Notes: a model not told the origin generated them from the letters alone. Counted from the stretch's first letter, positions 1-7,333 are shown. The stretch: DNA of 10,544 nucleotides from Hyphomicrobiales bacterium (GCA_015655095.1 JAATFR010000011.1:1-10544), one strand, 5' to 3'. Numbers and translations: made by a program.

Positions 1-508
1 CATTCTGGGCGTGCGCAAGAACGGCAAGGTCGTGGTCGCCGGCGACGGGCAGGTGAGCCTCGGCAACACTGTGATCAAAGGCAATGCCCGCAAGGTCCGC
101 CGCCTCGGCAAAGGCGATGTCATCGGCGGTTTTGCCGGGGCGACGGCGGACGCCATGACGCTGTTCGAGCGGCTTGAGGCCAAGCTTGAACAATATCCCG
201 GCCAGTTGACCCGCGCCTGCGTGGAGCTCGCCAAGGACTGGCGTACAGACCGCTACCTGCGCCGCCTTGAAGCCATGATGATCGTCGCCGACGCCAGCGT
301 GACGCTGGTACTGACCGGCACCGGCGATGTGCTTGAACCCGAGCACGGCGTCGTCGGCATCGGCTCTGGCGGCAATTACGCGCTGGCCGCGGCCCGCGCC
401 CTCATCGATACAGATTTTGACGCCGATGAAGTGGCGCGACGCGCCATGAAGATCGCCGCTGAAATCTGCGTCTTCACCAACGAAAATGTCGTCGTCGAGA
501 CGATCTGA
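1..508 (+). CDS. hslV: ATP-dependent protease peptidase subunit HslV (5' partial)
   Basis: HslV is the threonine peptidase of the cytoplasmic HslVU (ClpQY) protease: two stacked hexameric rings capped by HslU hexamers. The first whole codon is at base 2 and reads ILGVRKNGKVVVAG, the family's N-terminal strand. In E. coli HslV the catalytic threonine lies just before this stretch, so the start codon and active-site Thr are outside the window; base 1 would be the last base of the preceding codon. Visible family signatures include GDGQVSLGNTVIKGNARKVRR, cut here to its core GNARKVRRL, then GFAGATADA, ELAKDWRTDR and the late GIGSGG loop. The frame ends with TGA at 506-508. hslU follows after 27 nt on the same strand, the usual pairing. 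The identity is secure; only the very start is missing. Confidence 0.96.
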   Translation, partial: ILGVRKNGKVVVAGDGQVSLGNTVIKGNARKVRRLGKGDVIGGFAGATADAMTLFERLEAKLEQYPGQLTRACVELAKDWRTDRYLRRLEAMMIVADASVTLVLTGTGDVLEPEHGVVGIGSGGNYALAAARALIDTDFDADEVARRAMKIAAEICVFTNENVVVETI

Positions 509-535
509 CCCACGCGGCCCCTGTACGGACTGATC

Positions 536-1843
536 ATGATTACAAGCTTTTCCCCGCGAGAGATCGTCTCTGAACTCGACCGTTTCATTATTGGCCAGCA
601 TGACGCCAAGCGCGCCGTCGCGATTGCGCTGCGCAACCGCTGGCGCCGTCAGCAGCTTCCCGATGGGCTGCGCGAGGAAGTCCAGCCCAAGAACATATTG
701 ATGATCGGACCTACGGGCGTCGGCAAGACCGAGATTTCCCGCCGCCTCGCCAAGCTCGCCGAGGCTCCCTTCATCAAGATCGAAGCCACCAAGTTCACCG
801 AGGTCGGCTATGTCGGCCGCGATGTCGAGCAGATTATCCGCGATCTTGTCGAGATCGCCATCGGCCAGACCCGCGACAAGCGCCGCAAGGACGTGCGCGC
901 CAAGGCGCATATGGCGGCTGAGGAGCGTGTGCTTGATGCGCTGGTCGGCGTAGACTCATCGTCCGTGACCCGCGAAAGCTTCCGCAAGAAGCTGCGTGAC
1001 AATGAATTCGACGACAAGGAAATCGAAATTCAGGTGCCCGACGCCGGCGGTGTCCAGGGACTGGAAATTCCCGGCATGCCGACCGGCCAGATCGGCATGG
1101 TCAATCTCAACGATATTTTCGGAAAGGCCTTTAGCGGGCGCACCAAAACCCGTCGCACCACCGTGCGCGATTCCTATGAATCGCTGATCGCCGATGAATC
1201 CGACAAGCTTCTGGATCAGGAAAGCCTGACGCAGGAAGCAATCATGTCAGTGGAGCAGAACGGCATCGTTTTCCTCGACGAGATTGACAAGATCTGCGCG
1301 CGCGCCGACCGGGGCGGTGCCGATGTGAGCCGCGAGGGCGTGCAGCGCGACCTGCTGCCGCTGATCGAGGGCACCACGGTTTCAACCAAGCATGGCGCGG
1401 TCAAGACTGACCACATATTATTCATCGCGTCGGGCGCCTTTCATGTGGCGAAGCCCTCCGACCTGCTGCCCGAACTGCAGGGCCGTCTGCCGATCCGCGT
1501 CGAGTTGCAGGCGCTGACCCGCGAGGATTTCCGCCGCATCCTGATTGAGACGGAAGCAAGCCTGATCAAGCAATATCACGCCTTGATGGAGACGGAAAAT
1601 GTAACCCTCAATTTCACCGATGACGGCATCGACGCCATCGCTGAAATCGCCGCCAGCGTGAACTCGACAGTGGAGAACATCGGCGCACGCCGCCTGCACA
1701 CCGTGATGGAGCGCGTGCTCGACGAGATCAGCTTTTCCGCGACGGATCGTGGCGGCGAAACCATCGCCATCGACCGGGCCTATGTGGAGAAACATGTCGG
1801 CGATCTGGCACGCAACGCTGATTTGTCGAAATTTATCCTCTAG
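536..1843 (+). CDS. hslU: HslU, ATPase/unfoldase subunit of the HslVU protease
   Basis: HslU is an AAA+ unfoldase that feeds substrates into HslV. The 435-residue protein is of normal family length. It shows the N-terminal SPREIVSELDRFIIGQ segment, Walker A GPTGVGKT at residues 58-65, the substrate-gripping pore loop GYVG at 91-94, and a charged intermediate (I) domain from about 110 to 225. Walker B IVFLDEID is at about 244-251 and the sensor-2 arginine region GARRL at 383-387. The C-terminus DLSKFIL is the tail known to insert between HslV subunits and activate them. ATG at 536 matches the family N-terminus; the Shine-Dalgarno upstream is weak, so translation may be coupled to hslV 27 nt upstream. 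The gene converges on smr, leaving 21 nt and no evident terminator. Confidence 0.97.
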   Translation: MITSFSPREIVSELDRFIIGQHDAKRAVAIALRNRWRRQQLPDGLREEVQPKNILMIGPTGVGKTEISRRLAKLAEAPFIKIEATKFTEVGYVGRDVEQIIRDLVEIAIGQTRDKRRKDVRAKAHMAAEERVLDALVGVDSSSVTRESFRKKLRDNEFDDKEIEIQVPDAGGVQGLEIPGMPTGQIGMVNLNDIFGKAFSGRTKTRRTTVRDSYESLIADESDKLLDQESLTQEAIMSVEQNGIVFLDEIDKICARADRGGADVSREGVQRDLLPLIEGTTVSTKHGAVKTDHILFIASGAFHVAKPSDLLPELQGRLPIRVELQALTREDFRRILIETEASLIKQYHALMETENVTLNFTDDGIDAIAEIAASVNSTVENIGARRLHTVMERVLDEISFSATDRGGETIAIDRAYVEKHVGDLARNADLSKFIL

Positions 1844-1864
1844 GTTCCAGAACAAAATCCCGGC

Positions 1865-2524
1865 CTAGCGTCTACGCCTGATCCAGACATAAAACGCGCC
1901 ACCACCGCCATGACGGGGGTGGGCCGGCTGGAAGCCCGCGACCAGTTCACGGAAGCGCTCTTCATGGAGCCATTGCGGCACCATCGAGCGTAACACGGCC
2001 TTTCGCTCCGGCGTCGGATGAAAACGCACGGAATGGAGCGTGTGCCGGGCGAATTCGGATTCGCCCTTGCCGGTGATAACCAGCGCGAGGCGCGCATCCT
2101 GTCCGCGAGCCCGGATCAGAAAACCGAGAAGCGCTTCATAAGCCACGATCTGCGTCATGCCGTGGAGATCAATGCGGACATCCGTCTCCATCTGACCCCG
2201 CGAAAGCTTCTGACTCGTTCGCCTGTCGAGCCAGGTCAGCGGCGGCGCTGTCTCAGACCTCGGCTGAACGCGCGAAGGCAAGGCAGGCAATGGAGGCAAG
2301 GGGCGGCGGGCTGGGGCAGGTTCCCTGGGGGCGGATTTCTCCGGCGGAGGGAGGGAAATATCCTCGCTTTCCGGGACGGAAGCGGGGGTCTGTGGCGTGT
2401 AGGGCGCAACGTCTTTCGTGACGCTCCGCCACAAATCAAGTTCAGCCTCCGAAGGGAGCCGGACGCGACGCCGCCGTGGTTTTGGCTCGGGCAGCGACGG
2501 GGTCTGACTTTTGCCCTTTGCCAT
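1865..2524 (-). CDS. Smr/MutS2-type domain protein (DNA/RNA endonuclease-like)
   Basis: A 219-residue protein with a C-terminal Smr domain. The N-terminal part carries a basic start (PRRRRVRLPSEAELDLW, about residues 16-32) typical of the alphaproteobacterial standalone Smr family, followed by a proline-rich, probably disordered linker (about 42-98). The conserved lead-in LDRRTSQKLSRG is at 99-110. The Smr core has DLHG at 119-122, ITGKG at 150-154 and PRHGGGGAFYV at 203-213. Smr domains occur at the end of MutS2 and as free proteins, and several act as nickases or RNA endonucleases; the cellular role of this subfamily is not established. The ATG lies 18 nt after the mltA stop, with a weak GGAACGAG upstream, so it is likely read from the Tim44-mltA-smr transcript. 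The family is secure; substrate and activity are unknown. Confidence 0.9.
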   Translation of the reverse strand: MAKGKSQTPSLPEPKPRRRRVRLPSEAELDLWRSVTKDVAPYTPQTPASVPESEDISLPPPEKSAPREPAPARRPLPPLPALPSRVQPRSETAPPLTWLDRRTSQKLSRGQMETDVRIDLHGMTQIVAYEALLGFLIRARGQDARLALVITGKGESEFARHTLHSVRFHPTPERKAVLRSMVPQWLHEERFRELVAGFQPAHPRHGGGGAFYVWIRRRR

Positions 2525-2542
2525 GCGCGCTCACTCGTTCCG

Positions 2543-3664
2543 TCACTCTTTGCCGAGCGCCGAGCGGGGCACCAGCGCCACAAGCGTTCCCGGAGACTGC
2601 ATCCTGCCCGCGACGTCAGCGGCTTCCGGTCCCGCGCCCCAGAACACGTCTCCACGCTGGCGGCCGGCGATCGCGGTCCCCGCATCCTGCGCGATGAGGA
2701 GACGCTGCAGCGGCTTGTTGGCGTCCTTGTTAAACGGCACCGGCACGGCGGAAGCGTCGAGCCAGACCGGGGAACCCATGGGATGGAAACGGCGGTCAAC
2801 CGCAAGGCTGCGTCCCGGTGTCAGATGGATGCCTTCCGAACCCAGCGGCCCGAGCTCCAGCGGCACATCTGTGAGCACACGGAAAAACACATAGGAATCG
2901 TTCTTGCGCAACAAGGCTGTTTCCTGCGCTGGATGCGCCTCCAGCCAGGCGCGGATGGTCTGCATGGAAACCTGGCCCGGTTTCAGCACGCCCTGCTGAA
3001 GCAGAACCCGGCCAATGGCCGTGTAGGGACGATTGTTCTTCGCGGCAAAACCGACCCGCAATGTCCGCCCGCCCTCCAGCCTGATGCGGCCTGAGCCCTG
3101 CACATGCAGGAAGAAGGCGTCAACCGGATCGGCAAGCCAGACAATGGCGTAACGTTTGGCATCCACCTTGCCGGTTTCGATATCGGTCCGGGTATAATAG
3201 GGGGCGTCCGGCCTGTAGTCGGCGGGAATGGAAAGGATCGGGGTCTGGTAAACGCCGCCCTGTTTCAGCGCGCCGCGATATTCAGGCTCATAGTAGCCGG
3301 TGAAAAGGCCGGTCTTGTCGTCCGAGAAGGAAACCGGCAGGAACCAGCGCTCAAAGAAAACCCGGGCAGGGCCCGCCCCTGAGCGCACGGAGGCGGCCTG
3401 TGTACAGGGCCCCCGCCAGTCCCGCGCCGCGCCATAAAAACCTGTCGCGGTTGTAGCGTCGAGCGGCGCATCGGGCGCAAGCTTCATGATCCGTGCGCAA
3501 GAGCGGCGGAAAGCGTTCAGCGCATCGCTCTGGTTATCGCTTCTCCAGCCCGGCAGATTATCAAAGCTCAACACCTCGTAAGCCGGGGTCGCGGCGAGCG
3601 GTGAAAGAGACGCAGACATCAACAAAGCAATGCACAGCACGCCGGACAAGAAACGCAAAAGCAT
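2543..3664 (-). CDS. mltA: MltA-family lytic murein transglycosylase
   Basis: MltA cleaves the MurNAc-GlcNAc bond of peptidoglycan to form 1,6-anhydro ends. The 373-residue precursor begins with a hydrophobic signal segment (about residues 3-24) and a plausible signal peptidase I site after LAA (about 23-25). The MltA barrel shows TGYYEPEYRG at 122-131, HVQGSGRIRL at 187-196 and SYVFFR at 257-262. The C-terminal 3D domain holds AQDAGTAI with Asp327, equivalent to the catalytic Asp308 of E. coli MltA, and RGDVFWGAG at 337-345. No lipobox precedes a cysteine (Cys11 sits in SGVLC, a poor match), so unlike E. coli MltA it is probably not a lipoprotein. The ATG at 3664 is 2 nt from the stop of the Tim44-like gene and has little Shine-Dalgarno of its own, which suggests coupling. 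The next Met (residue 16) would destroy the signal peptide, so the first is preferred. Confidence 0.95.
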   Translation of the reverse strand: MLLRFLSGVLCIALLMSASLSPLAATPAYEVLSFDNLPGWRSDNQSDALNAFRRSCARIMKLAPDAPLDATTATGFYGAARDWRGPCTQAASVRSGAGPARVFFERWFLPVSFSDDKTGLFTGYYEPEYRGALKQGGVYQTPILSIPADYRPDAPYYTRTDIETGKVDAKRYAIVWLADPVDAFFLHVQGSGRIRLEGGRTLRVGFAAKNNRPYTAIGRVLLQQGVLKPGQVSMQTIRAWLEAHPAQETALLRKNDSYVFFRVLTDVPLELGPLGSEGIHLTPGRSLAVDRRFHPMGSPVWLDASAVPVPFNKDANKPLQRLLIAQDAGTAIAGRQRGDVFWGAGPEAADVAGRMQSPGTLVALVPRSALGKE

Positions 3665-3666
3665 GT

Positions 3667-4386
3667 TCAGGCACCGGCGCTGGTGGCAACGAGCGCCCAG
3701 TTGGGATCCCGGTTGGCGATATCGCGTTCAAAAGTCCAGATATCGGTGACATACCGGATCGTGGCCGGATCGCCGGCGATGATCGCCCCATCGGCGTTTT
3801 TTGTCGCCGATGTCAGTTCGCTCGTGAATTTGAGTGTGATCCGCGCCTTGTTGCCCTCAAGCGCCGCCGCCGTCATCTCTGAGCCCGTCAGGCCGATGAA
3901 GGTCTGTTCAATAGTTTCGCGCCGCTCTTCACGCCCTGCAATCACCTGATCGAAGCTCTTGTAGACATCGGCGGCGAGCAGCGGCTTGAGGCCCTGCCTG
4001 TCGCCCGCTGCGAAAGCCGTCACGATCATCTCATAGGCCGCGCGCGCGCCCTCGACAAAGGCGTCGGCGTCGAAATGGCGGTCGGCGATGGAAATCTCGG
4101 TCAGACCCTGCGCCAGAGGCGAGCCTTCGGGTGTGAGTTTTTTCCAGCCTGGCTCGGGCTTCCACGGTTTTGGCGCGCTGTCATCGGGCTTGTCAGCGTC
4201 GACTCGCTTGGGAAATGGCAGGACATCTCCCTCCTTGCGGGGAGCGCTCTTGTCCGGTGCGGCATAGGGATCGTAATGCGGCCTTTCCTCGCCCGTACGG
4301 CGACCTAGGACGCCACGAAGTTTCCATAGCAAGGCTACGGCTACGGCAAGCCATATAAGATCCAGTGGGCCAAAACTGTCGCCCAT
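3667..4386 (-). CDS. Tim44-like domain, membrane-anchored protein (TimA-type)
   Basis: A 239-residue protein with one N-terminal transmembrane helix (about residues 6-22, LDLIWLAVAVALLWKL) followed by RGVLGRRTGEERPHYDPY. This arginine-rich junction and GRRTG motif are characteristic of bacterial Tim44-like proteins. A charged, proline-rich linker spans about 42-90. The Tim44-like domain covers about 92-236, with FVEGARAAYEMIVTAFAAGD, then VYKSF and a C-terminal TDIWTFERD. The domain is shared with mitochondrial Tim44 of the inner-membrane import motor; the Caulobacter relative is called TimA, and its role in bacteria is unclear. The start is taken at ATG 4386 because an AAGAGG at 4395-4400 sits 8 nt upstream and the family begins at MGDSFG-like sequence; a GTG at 4428 would add 14 unlikely residues. 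It leads the unit Tim44-mltA-smr. Confidence 0.9.
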   Translation of the reverse strand: MGDSFGPLDLIWLAVAVALLWKLRGVLGRRTGEERPHYDPYAAPDKSAPRKEGDVLPFPKRVDADKPDDSAPKPWKPEPGWKKLTPEGSPLAQGLTEISIADRHFDADAFVEGARAAYEMIVTAFAAGDRQGLKPLLAADVYKSFDQVIAGREERRETIEQTFIGLTGSEMTAAALEGNKARITLKFTSELTSATKNADGAIIAGDPATIRYVTDIWTFERDIANRDPNWALVATSAGA

Positions 4387-4394
4387 TCCGAACG

Positions 4395-4400
4395 CCTCTT
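4395..4400 (-). promoter_or_regulatory. Ribosome binding site of the Tim44-like gene
   Basis: The minus strand reads AAGAGG here, 8 nt before the ATG at 4386. It decides the start against the in-frame GTG at 4428. Confidence 0.75.
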
Positions 4401-4552
4401 TCTCTATAACAACGATCCATGCCCGCACGGTCGACCGGACACTTCACATAAAGTAGGCGAAACGGGCTGATATTACCACCCGCCGCCCCGCCTATATGCC
4501 ACAATGAAACTTACCCGGCATGGCCAAAAACGGGCAATCTTGCTCCGGCCCC

Positions 4553-4605
4553 CTGATCCATGTTAGCCACGGGCTCCCCGCGAGCGCGGGCGCACGCTGA
4601 TCCAT
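4553..4605. repeat. 9-bp direct repeat CTGATCCAT flanking a GC-rich dyad, upstream of secB
   Basis: CTGATCCAT occurs at 4553-4561 and again at 4597-4605, 44 bp apart. Between them is a GC-rich inverted repeat, CCCGC (4577-4581) and GCGGG (4586-4590), around a GAGC loop. The whole lies 20-72 bp upstream of the secB ATG, so it would be in the secB promoter or leader. The repeat and dyad are seen directly; any regulatory role is inference, and there is no T-run to make it a classical terminator. Confidence 0.4.
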
Positions 4606-4624
4606 TTGCACAAGGTTTTGCTTC

Positions 4625-5113
4625 ATGTCCGATACCGGCGCCGTAGATATTCCAACGACTGGCGAAGACGAAACACCGCAACTGCGTGTCCTCGCGCAAT
4701 ATATCAAGGATCTGTCCTTTGAAGCGCCGGGCGCCCCGAGGGCGTTGCTTGCCCAGGCCGCAGAGCAGCCCCGCCTTGACATTGAGGTGGACGTGCAGGC
4801 TGGACAGCTTTCCCCGACCGACTATGAAGTCGTGTTTTCGATGAAAATCCGCGCGCTGCGGCTCGACGAAACCATTTTCCACGTCGAAATGGATATGGCG
4901 GGCCTGCTGCGTCTTATCGGGATTCCCGAGGATTCAATTCAGCCGGTGCTGTTCATCGAGGGGCCGCGCCTGCTGTTCCCGTTCGCGCGCCGCCTGATTG
5001 CCGATCTCGTGCGCGAAAGCGGTTTTCCGCCGCTCATGATCGATCCCATCGACTTCGTCGCGCTCTATCATTCGCGTCAGTCGAATTCCGGCGAGCAGGT
5101 CGGTCACGCCTGA
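4625..5113 (+). CDS. secB: Protein-export chaperone SecB
   Basis: SecB is the cytoplasmic homotetrameric chaperone that keeps precursor proteins unfolded and hands them to SecA at the Sec translocon. The 162-residue length is normal. The signature YIKDLSFEAPGAP is at residues 26-38. The C-terminal half carries GPRLLFPFARRLIADLVRES (113-132) and GFPPLMIDPIDFVALY (133-148), all strongly conserved; the usual Cys in the IECPR motif is Gly here (IEGPR, 111-115). The start at 4625 is supported by AAGG at 4612-4615, 9 nt upstream. The gene stands alone: it is divergent from the Tim44-like gene and convergent with dnaQ, with only 27 nt between the two stops. Proximity to Tim44-like and dnaQ is typical of alphaproteobacteria. 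Confidence 0.97.
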   Translation: MSDTGAVDIPTTGEDETPQLRVLAQYIKDLSFEAPGAPRALLAQAAEQPRLDIEVDVQAGQLSPTDYEVVFSMKIRALRLDETIFHVEMDMAGLLRLIGIPEDSIQPVLFIEGPRLLFPFARRLIADLVRESGFPPLMIDPIDFVALYHSRQSNSGEQVGHA

Positions 5114-5143
5114 TCCGATGTGGGAAACTGTCCGTCCGGATCA
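5111..5143. terminator. Inverted repeat between convergent secB and dnaQ, possible two-way terminator
   Basis: TGATCCG (5111-5117) pairs with CGGATCA (5137-5143) around a 19-nt loop that can form a small inner GGG/TCC pairing. The outer three bases on each side are the stop codons of secB and dnaQ. There is no T-run directly after either arm, so it is a weak candidate for termination. Confidence 0.35.
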
Positions 5144-5848
5144 ATGTTCCTGATTTTCCCCATTTCCCAGCTTGATCCACAACGCCTCGGTTTTGAAGCT
5201 GGCGATAAAGGCGGCATGAGCCGCCTTCTCCTCTTCGCTCACATGTGAGGGCAGGGGCGCCGGGCGGGGATTTGCGGCGCGGACCCTGTGGGTGCCGGCT
5301 CTTTCATCGCTTTCGCTCCCGAAGCTCAATCCCGCCTGACGGCCGCCCATCAGCTCCAGATAGACCTCGGCCAAAAGCTCCGCATCGAGCAGCGCGCCAT
5401 GCTTGATGCGGCCTGAATTATCCACATTGAACCGTCGGCATAGCGCATCAAGACTGTTCTGCTGGCGTGGAAACTGGTTGCGGGCGATCTCGAGCGTATC
5501 GATAGCCCGGCCATCAGGCAGAGAGGGGAGATTGATCCGCGCCAGTTCGGCATTGAGGAAGGCCATGTCGAAGCGCGCATTATGAATGACGAGCGGCGCA
5601 TCCCCGATAAATTCAAGGAATGGCCCGGCAATGGCCGCAAACAGGGGCTCGCCCATCAGCCGTGAGGTCGAAAGACCGTGAACCGCCTCCGCCTCCAGCG
5701 GCACGTCGCGCTCCGGGTTGACATAGCGATGAAAAACCTTGCCCGTCGGAATATGGTTCATTAGCTCAAGACAACCGATCTCGACCAGCCGGTGCCCTTC
5801 CTCGGGCTTGAAGCCGGTGGTTTCGGTATCGAGAACGATCTCGCGCAT
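5141..5848 (-). CDS. dnaQ: DNA polymerase III epsilon subunit, 3'-5' proofreading exonuclease
   Basis: DnaQ is the proofreading subunit of the replicative polymerase core, a DEDDh exonuclease. Numbering from the chosen start, Exo I is DTETTGF with Asp7 and Glu9, Exo II is HNARFDMAFLN with Asp94, and Exo III is HGALLDAELLAEVY with His150 and Asp155, so all metal-binding and catalytic residues are present. QAGLSF at 171-176 fits the QxxLxF type of beta-clamp binding motif, in the position of the E. coli epsilon motif after the exonuclease domain. The C-terminal 55 residues are charged and would carry the polymerase-binding segment. The protein has 235 residues. The ATG at 5848 is preferred because AAGGAG lies 7 nt upstream and the protein then begins at the conserved MREIVLDTETTG; an upstream in-frame start at 5878 would overlap coaE. 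It is the last gene of the ppsR-maf-aroE-coaE-dnaQ run. Confidence 0.96.
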   Translation of the reverse strand: MREIVLDTETTGFKPEEGHRLVEIGCLELMNHIPTGKVFHRYVNPERDVPLEAEAVHGLSTSRLMGEPLFAAIAGPFLEFIGDAPLVIHNARFDMAFLNAELARINLPSLPDGRAIDTLEIARNQFPRQQNSLDALCRRFNVDNSGRIKHGALLDAELLAEVYLELMGGRQAGLSFGSESDERAGTHRVRAANPRPAPLPSHVSEEEKAAHAAFIASFKTEALWIKLGNGENQEH

Positions 5849-5855
5849 GGCGGGT

Positions 5856-5861
5856 CTCCTT
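5856..5861 (-). promoter_or_regulatory. Ribosome binding site of dnaQ
   Basis: The minus strand reads AAGGAG, 7 nt before the ATG at 5848 and within the 19-nt gap after the coaE stop. It fixes the dnaQ start 30 nt downstream of the longest possible frame. Confidence 0.85.
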
Positions 5862-5867
5862 ATAAAC

Positions 5868-6491
5868 TCAAAGCTCAAGCCGGGTCCTGAAGACCGTGCC
5901 TTCGCGACCCTTCAGGGCCTCGACGATTTTCGTCACCTCGGCGAAGGCATGATCGAGACCCTTGTCGGTTTCGACAAGGAAATCCGCGCGCCGGCGCTTT
6001 TCCTCATCGGGAATCTGTTTGGCGTGAATGGCCGCAAATTTCGCTTCCGTCATGTCCGGTCGGGCGAGCACCCGCTCGCGCTGAAGATGGTGTGGGGCGC
6101 TCACCACCACCACCACATCGACCCGGCTTTCGCCGCCTGTTTCATAAAGGAGCGGAATATCCAGTACGACCATGTCGTGGCCGCTTTCATGGCTTTGCCG
6201 CAGGAAATCGAGCTGCGCCTTGCCGACCAGCGGATGGACGATGGCCTCCAGCTTTTTCATCTGTTCCGGCTGGGCGAGCACGTGGCGCGACAGGGCCTGC
6301 CGGTCCACCGCCCCCTCGACGATGGTGCCTGGAAACGCCTCTCCGATGGGTCCGACTGCCGTGCCGCCCGGCGCATAAAGCGTATGGACAGCGGCATCGG
6401 CGTCATAAACCGGCACATCGAGACGGCGGAACATCTTCGCCGTTTCCGATTTCCCCATGCCGATGGAACCCGTCAGACCGATCAGCAGCAT
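5868..6491 (-). CDS. coaE: Dephospho-CoA kinase
   Basis: CoaE catalyses the last step of coenzyme A synthesis, phosphorylating the 3'-hydroxyl of dephospho-CoA with ATP. The 207-residue length is normal. The P-loop GLTGSIGMGKS is at residues 5-15. YDADAAVH at 29-36 holds the conserved acidic pair (Asp30, Asp32), HPLV is at 86-89, and DIPLLYE at 111-117 is the substrate-side motif. RRRADF near residue 166 corresponds to the conserved nucleotide-contacting R-A-D segment late in the family. The start overlaps the aroE stop: the 10 bases 6482-6491 hold both the coaE ATG and the aroE TGA, and a strong AGGAGG lies 7 nt upstream inside aroE. The two genes are therefore probably translationally coupled. 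Confidence 0.96.
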   Translation of the reverse strand: MLLIGLTGSIGMGKSETAKMFRRLDVPVYDADAAVHTLYAPGGTAVGPIGEAFPGTIVEGAVDRQALSRHVLAQPEQMKKLEAIVHPLVGKAQLDFLRQSHESGHDMVVLDIPLLYETGGESRVDVVVVVSAPHHLQRERVLARPDMTEAKFAAIHAKQIPDEEKRRRADFLVETDKGLDHAFAEVTKIVEALKGREGTVFRTRLEL

Positions 6492-7333
6492 CCCGGTTCC
6501 TCCTCTGTAATCCCCATGTCGGCCAGCACCAGCGCGCGCAGTTCCGGCGTCACCTCCGGGCGCACCCCGAACCAGGCCTCAAATCCCGGTACGGCCTGAT
6601 GAAGCAGCATACCGAGGCCGTCCACAATTACGTTGCCGCGCACCTGCGCTGCCGCCAGCAGGGGGGTGATCAGCGGCGTATAAACAATATCCGTGACCAG
6701 CGCCGACAAGGGCAACGCATCGAGTCTGATGTCGAGCGGCGGCATGCCCGCCATGCCGAGCGAGGTCGTCTGGACCAGCAGGCCTGCGCCCTGAAGGGCG
6801 CTGTCGAGATGATCCCAGTCATATGAGGTGGCGCGTTGCAGGCCCAGATCCCCGATCAGCGTGTCCGCCCGGGCAGATGTCCGGTTGACGATGCGCAATT
6901 CAGGCACACCCGCCTCCTCCAGCGCGGCGGCGACGGCGCGCGCTGCGCCGCCTGCACCGATCATGACGGCTGGTCCTCCTTCCGGATTCCAACCATGGGA
7001 AAGCAAGTTAACAACAAAGCCATAGCCATCCGTGTTGCGGCCCTGAAGGCCTGAAGGCGTTGTCACAATCGTGTTCACGGCTTTTAGACGCCGGGCAGTC
7101 GCATCAACATCCGTCAGAAGCGAGAAGACGGCCTCCTTGTGCGGCACCGTCACATTTCCACCGACATATGAAAGCTTGCCGAAATTCTCCAGCATGCCGG
7201 CAAGCTTTTCCGGCTCCACGGCGAGCCGCTCATAGAGCGCATCGGCCACGCCATATTTTTCGATCCAGTAATTATGAATGAGCGGCGAGCGGGAATGGCT
7301 GATGGGCCAACCCATGACGCAGACTTTTCTCAT
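6482..7333 (-). CDS. aroE: Shikimate dehydrogenase (NADP+)
   Basis: AroE reduces 3-dehydroshikimate to shikimate with NADPH in aromatic amino acid synthesis. The 283-residue protein has the shikimate-binding SHSRSP at residues 12-17 and NVTVPHK at 60-66 with catalytic Lys66. GRNTDG at 98-103 holds the catalytic-pair Asp102. The NADP-binding loop is GAGGAAR at 126-132, and NRT at 150-152 is the phosphate-recognition motif that marks NADP preference. DIVYTPLITPLL and GLGMLLHQA late in the protein are further family marks. The ATG is 3 nt after the maf stop with a modest CAGGG upstream. The last codons (EEEPGCC) contain the coaE Shine-Dalgarno and start. Confidence 0.96.
   Translation of the reverse strand: MRKVCVMGWPISHSRSPLIHNYWIEKYGVADALYERLAVEPEKLAGMLENFGKLSYVGGNVTVPHKEAVFSLLTDVDATARRLKAVNTIVTTPSGLQGRNTDGYGFVVNLLSHGWNPEGGPAVMIGAGGAARAVAAALEEAGVPELRIVNRTSARADTLIGDLGLQRATSYDWDHLDSALQGAGLLVQTTSLGMAGMPPLDIRLDALPLSALVTDIVYTPLITPLLAAAQVRGNVIVDGLGMLLHQAVPGFEAWFGVRPEVTPELRALVLADMGITEEEPGCC
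6499..6504 (-). promoter_or_regulatory. Ribosome binding site of coaE, inside aroE
   Basis: AGGAGG on the minus strand, 7 nt before the coaE ATG at 6491. It is embedded in the glutamate codons at the end of aroE, so both reading frames constrain it. Confidence 0.85.

Noticed and set aside
1844..1864. Dyad GTTC-CA-GAAC after hslU as a terminator
   Set aside because: The 4-bp arms with a 2-base loop are too short and no T-run follows on either strand.
2018..3094. Long plus-strand open frame (358 codons) opposite smr and mltA
   Set aside because: It lies antisense to two recognisable genes, has no family likeness and is rich in Arg/Gly/Pro as expected of a shadow frame in GC-rich DNA.
4404..4409. 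TTATAG on the minus strand as -10 of the Tim44-like gene
   Set aside because: Transcription would begin inside or at the ribosome binding site, and no fitting -35 was seen.
4428..4428. GTG as start of the Tim44-like gene
   Set aside because: The ATG at 4386 has a good AAGAGG at 8 nt, and the added 14 residues precede the usual start of the family.
5739..6599. Plus-strand open frame opposite coaE and parts of dnaQ and aroE
   Set aside because: It is the mirror of conserved CoaE and DnaQ coding sequence; the runs of His and Arg are a by-product of the codons on the other strand.
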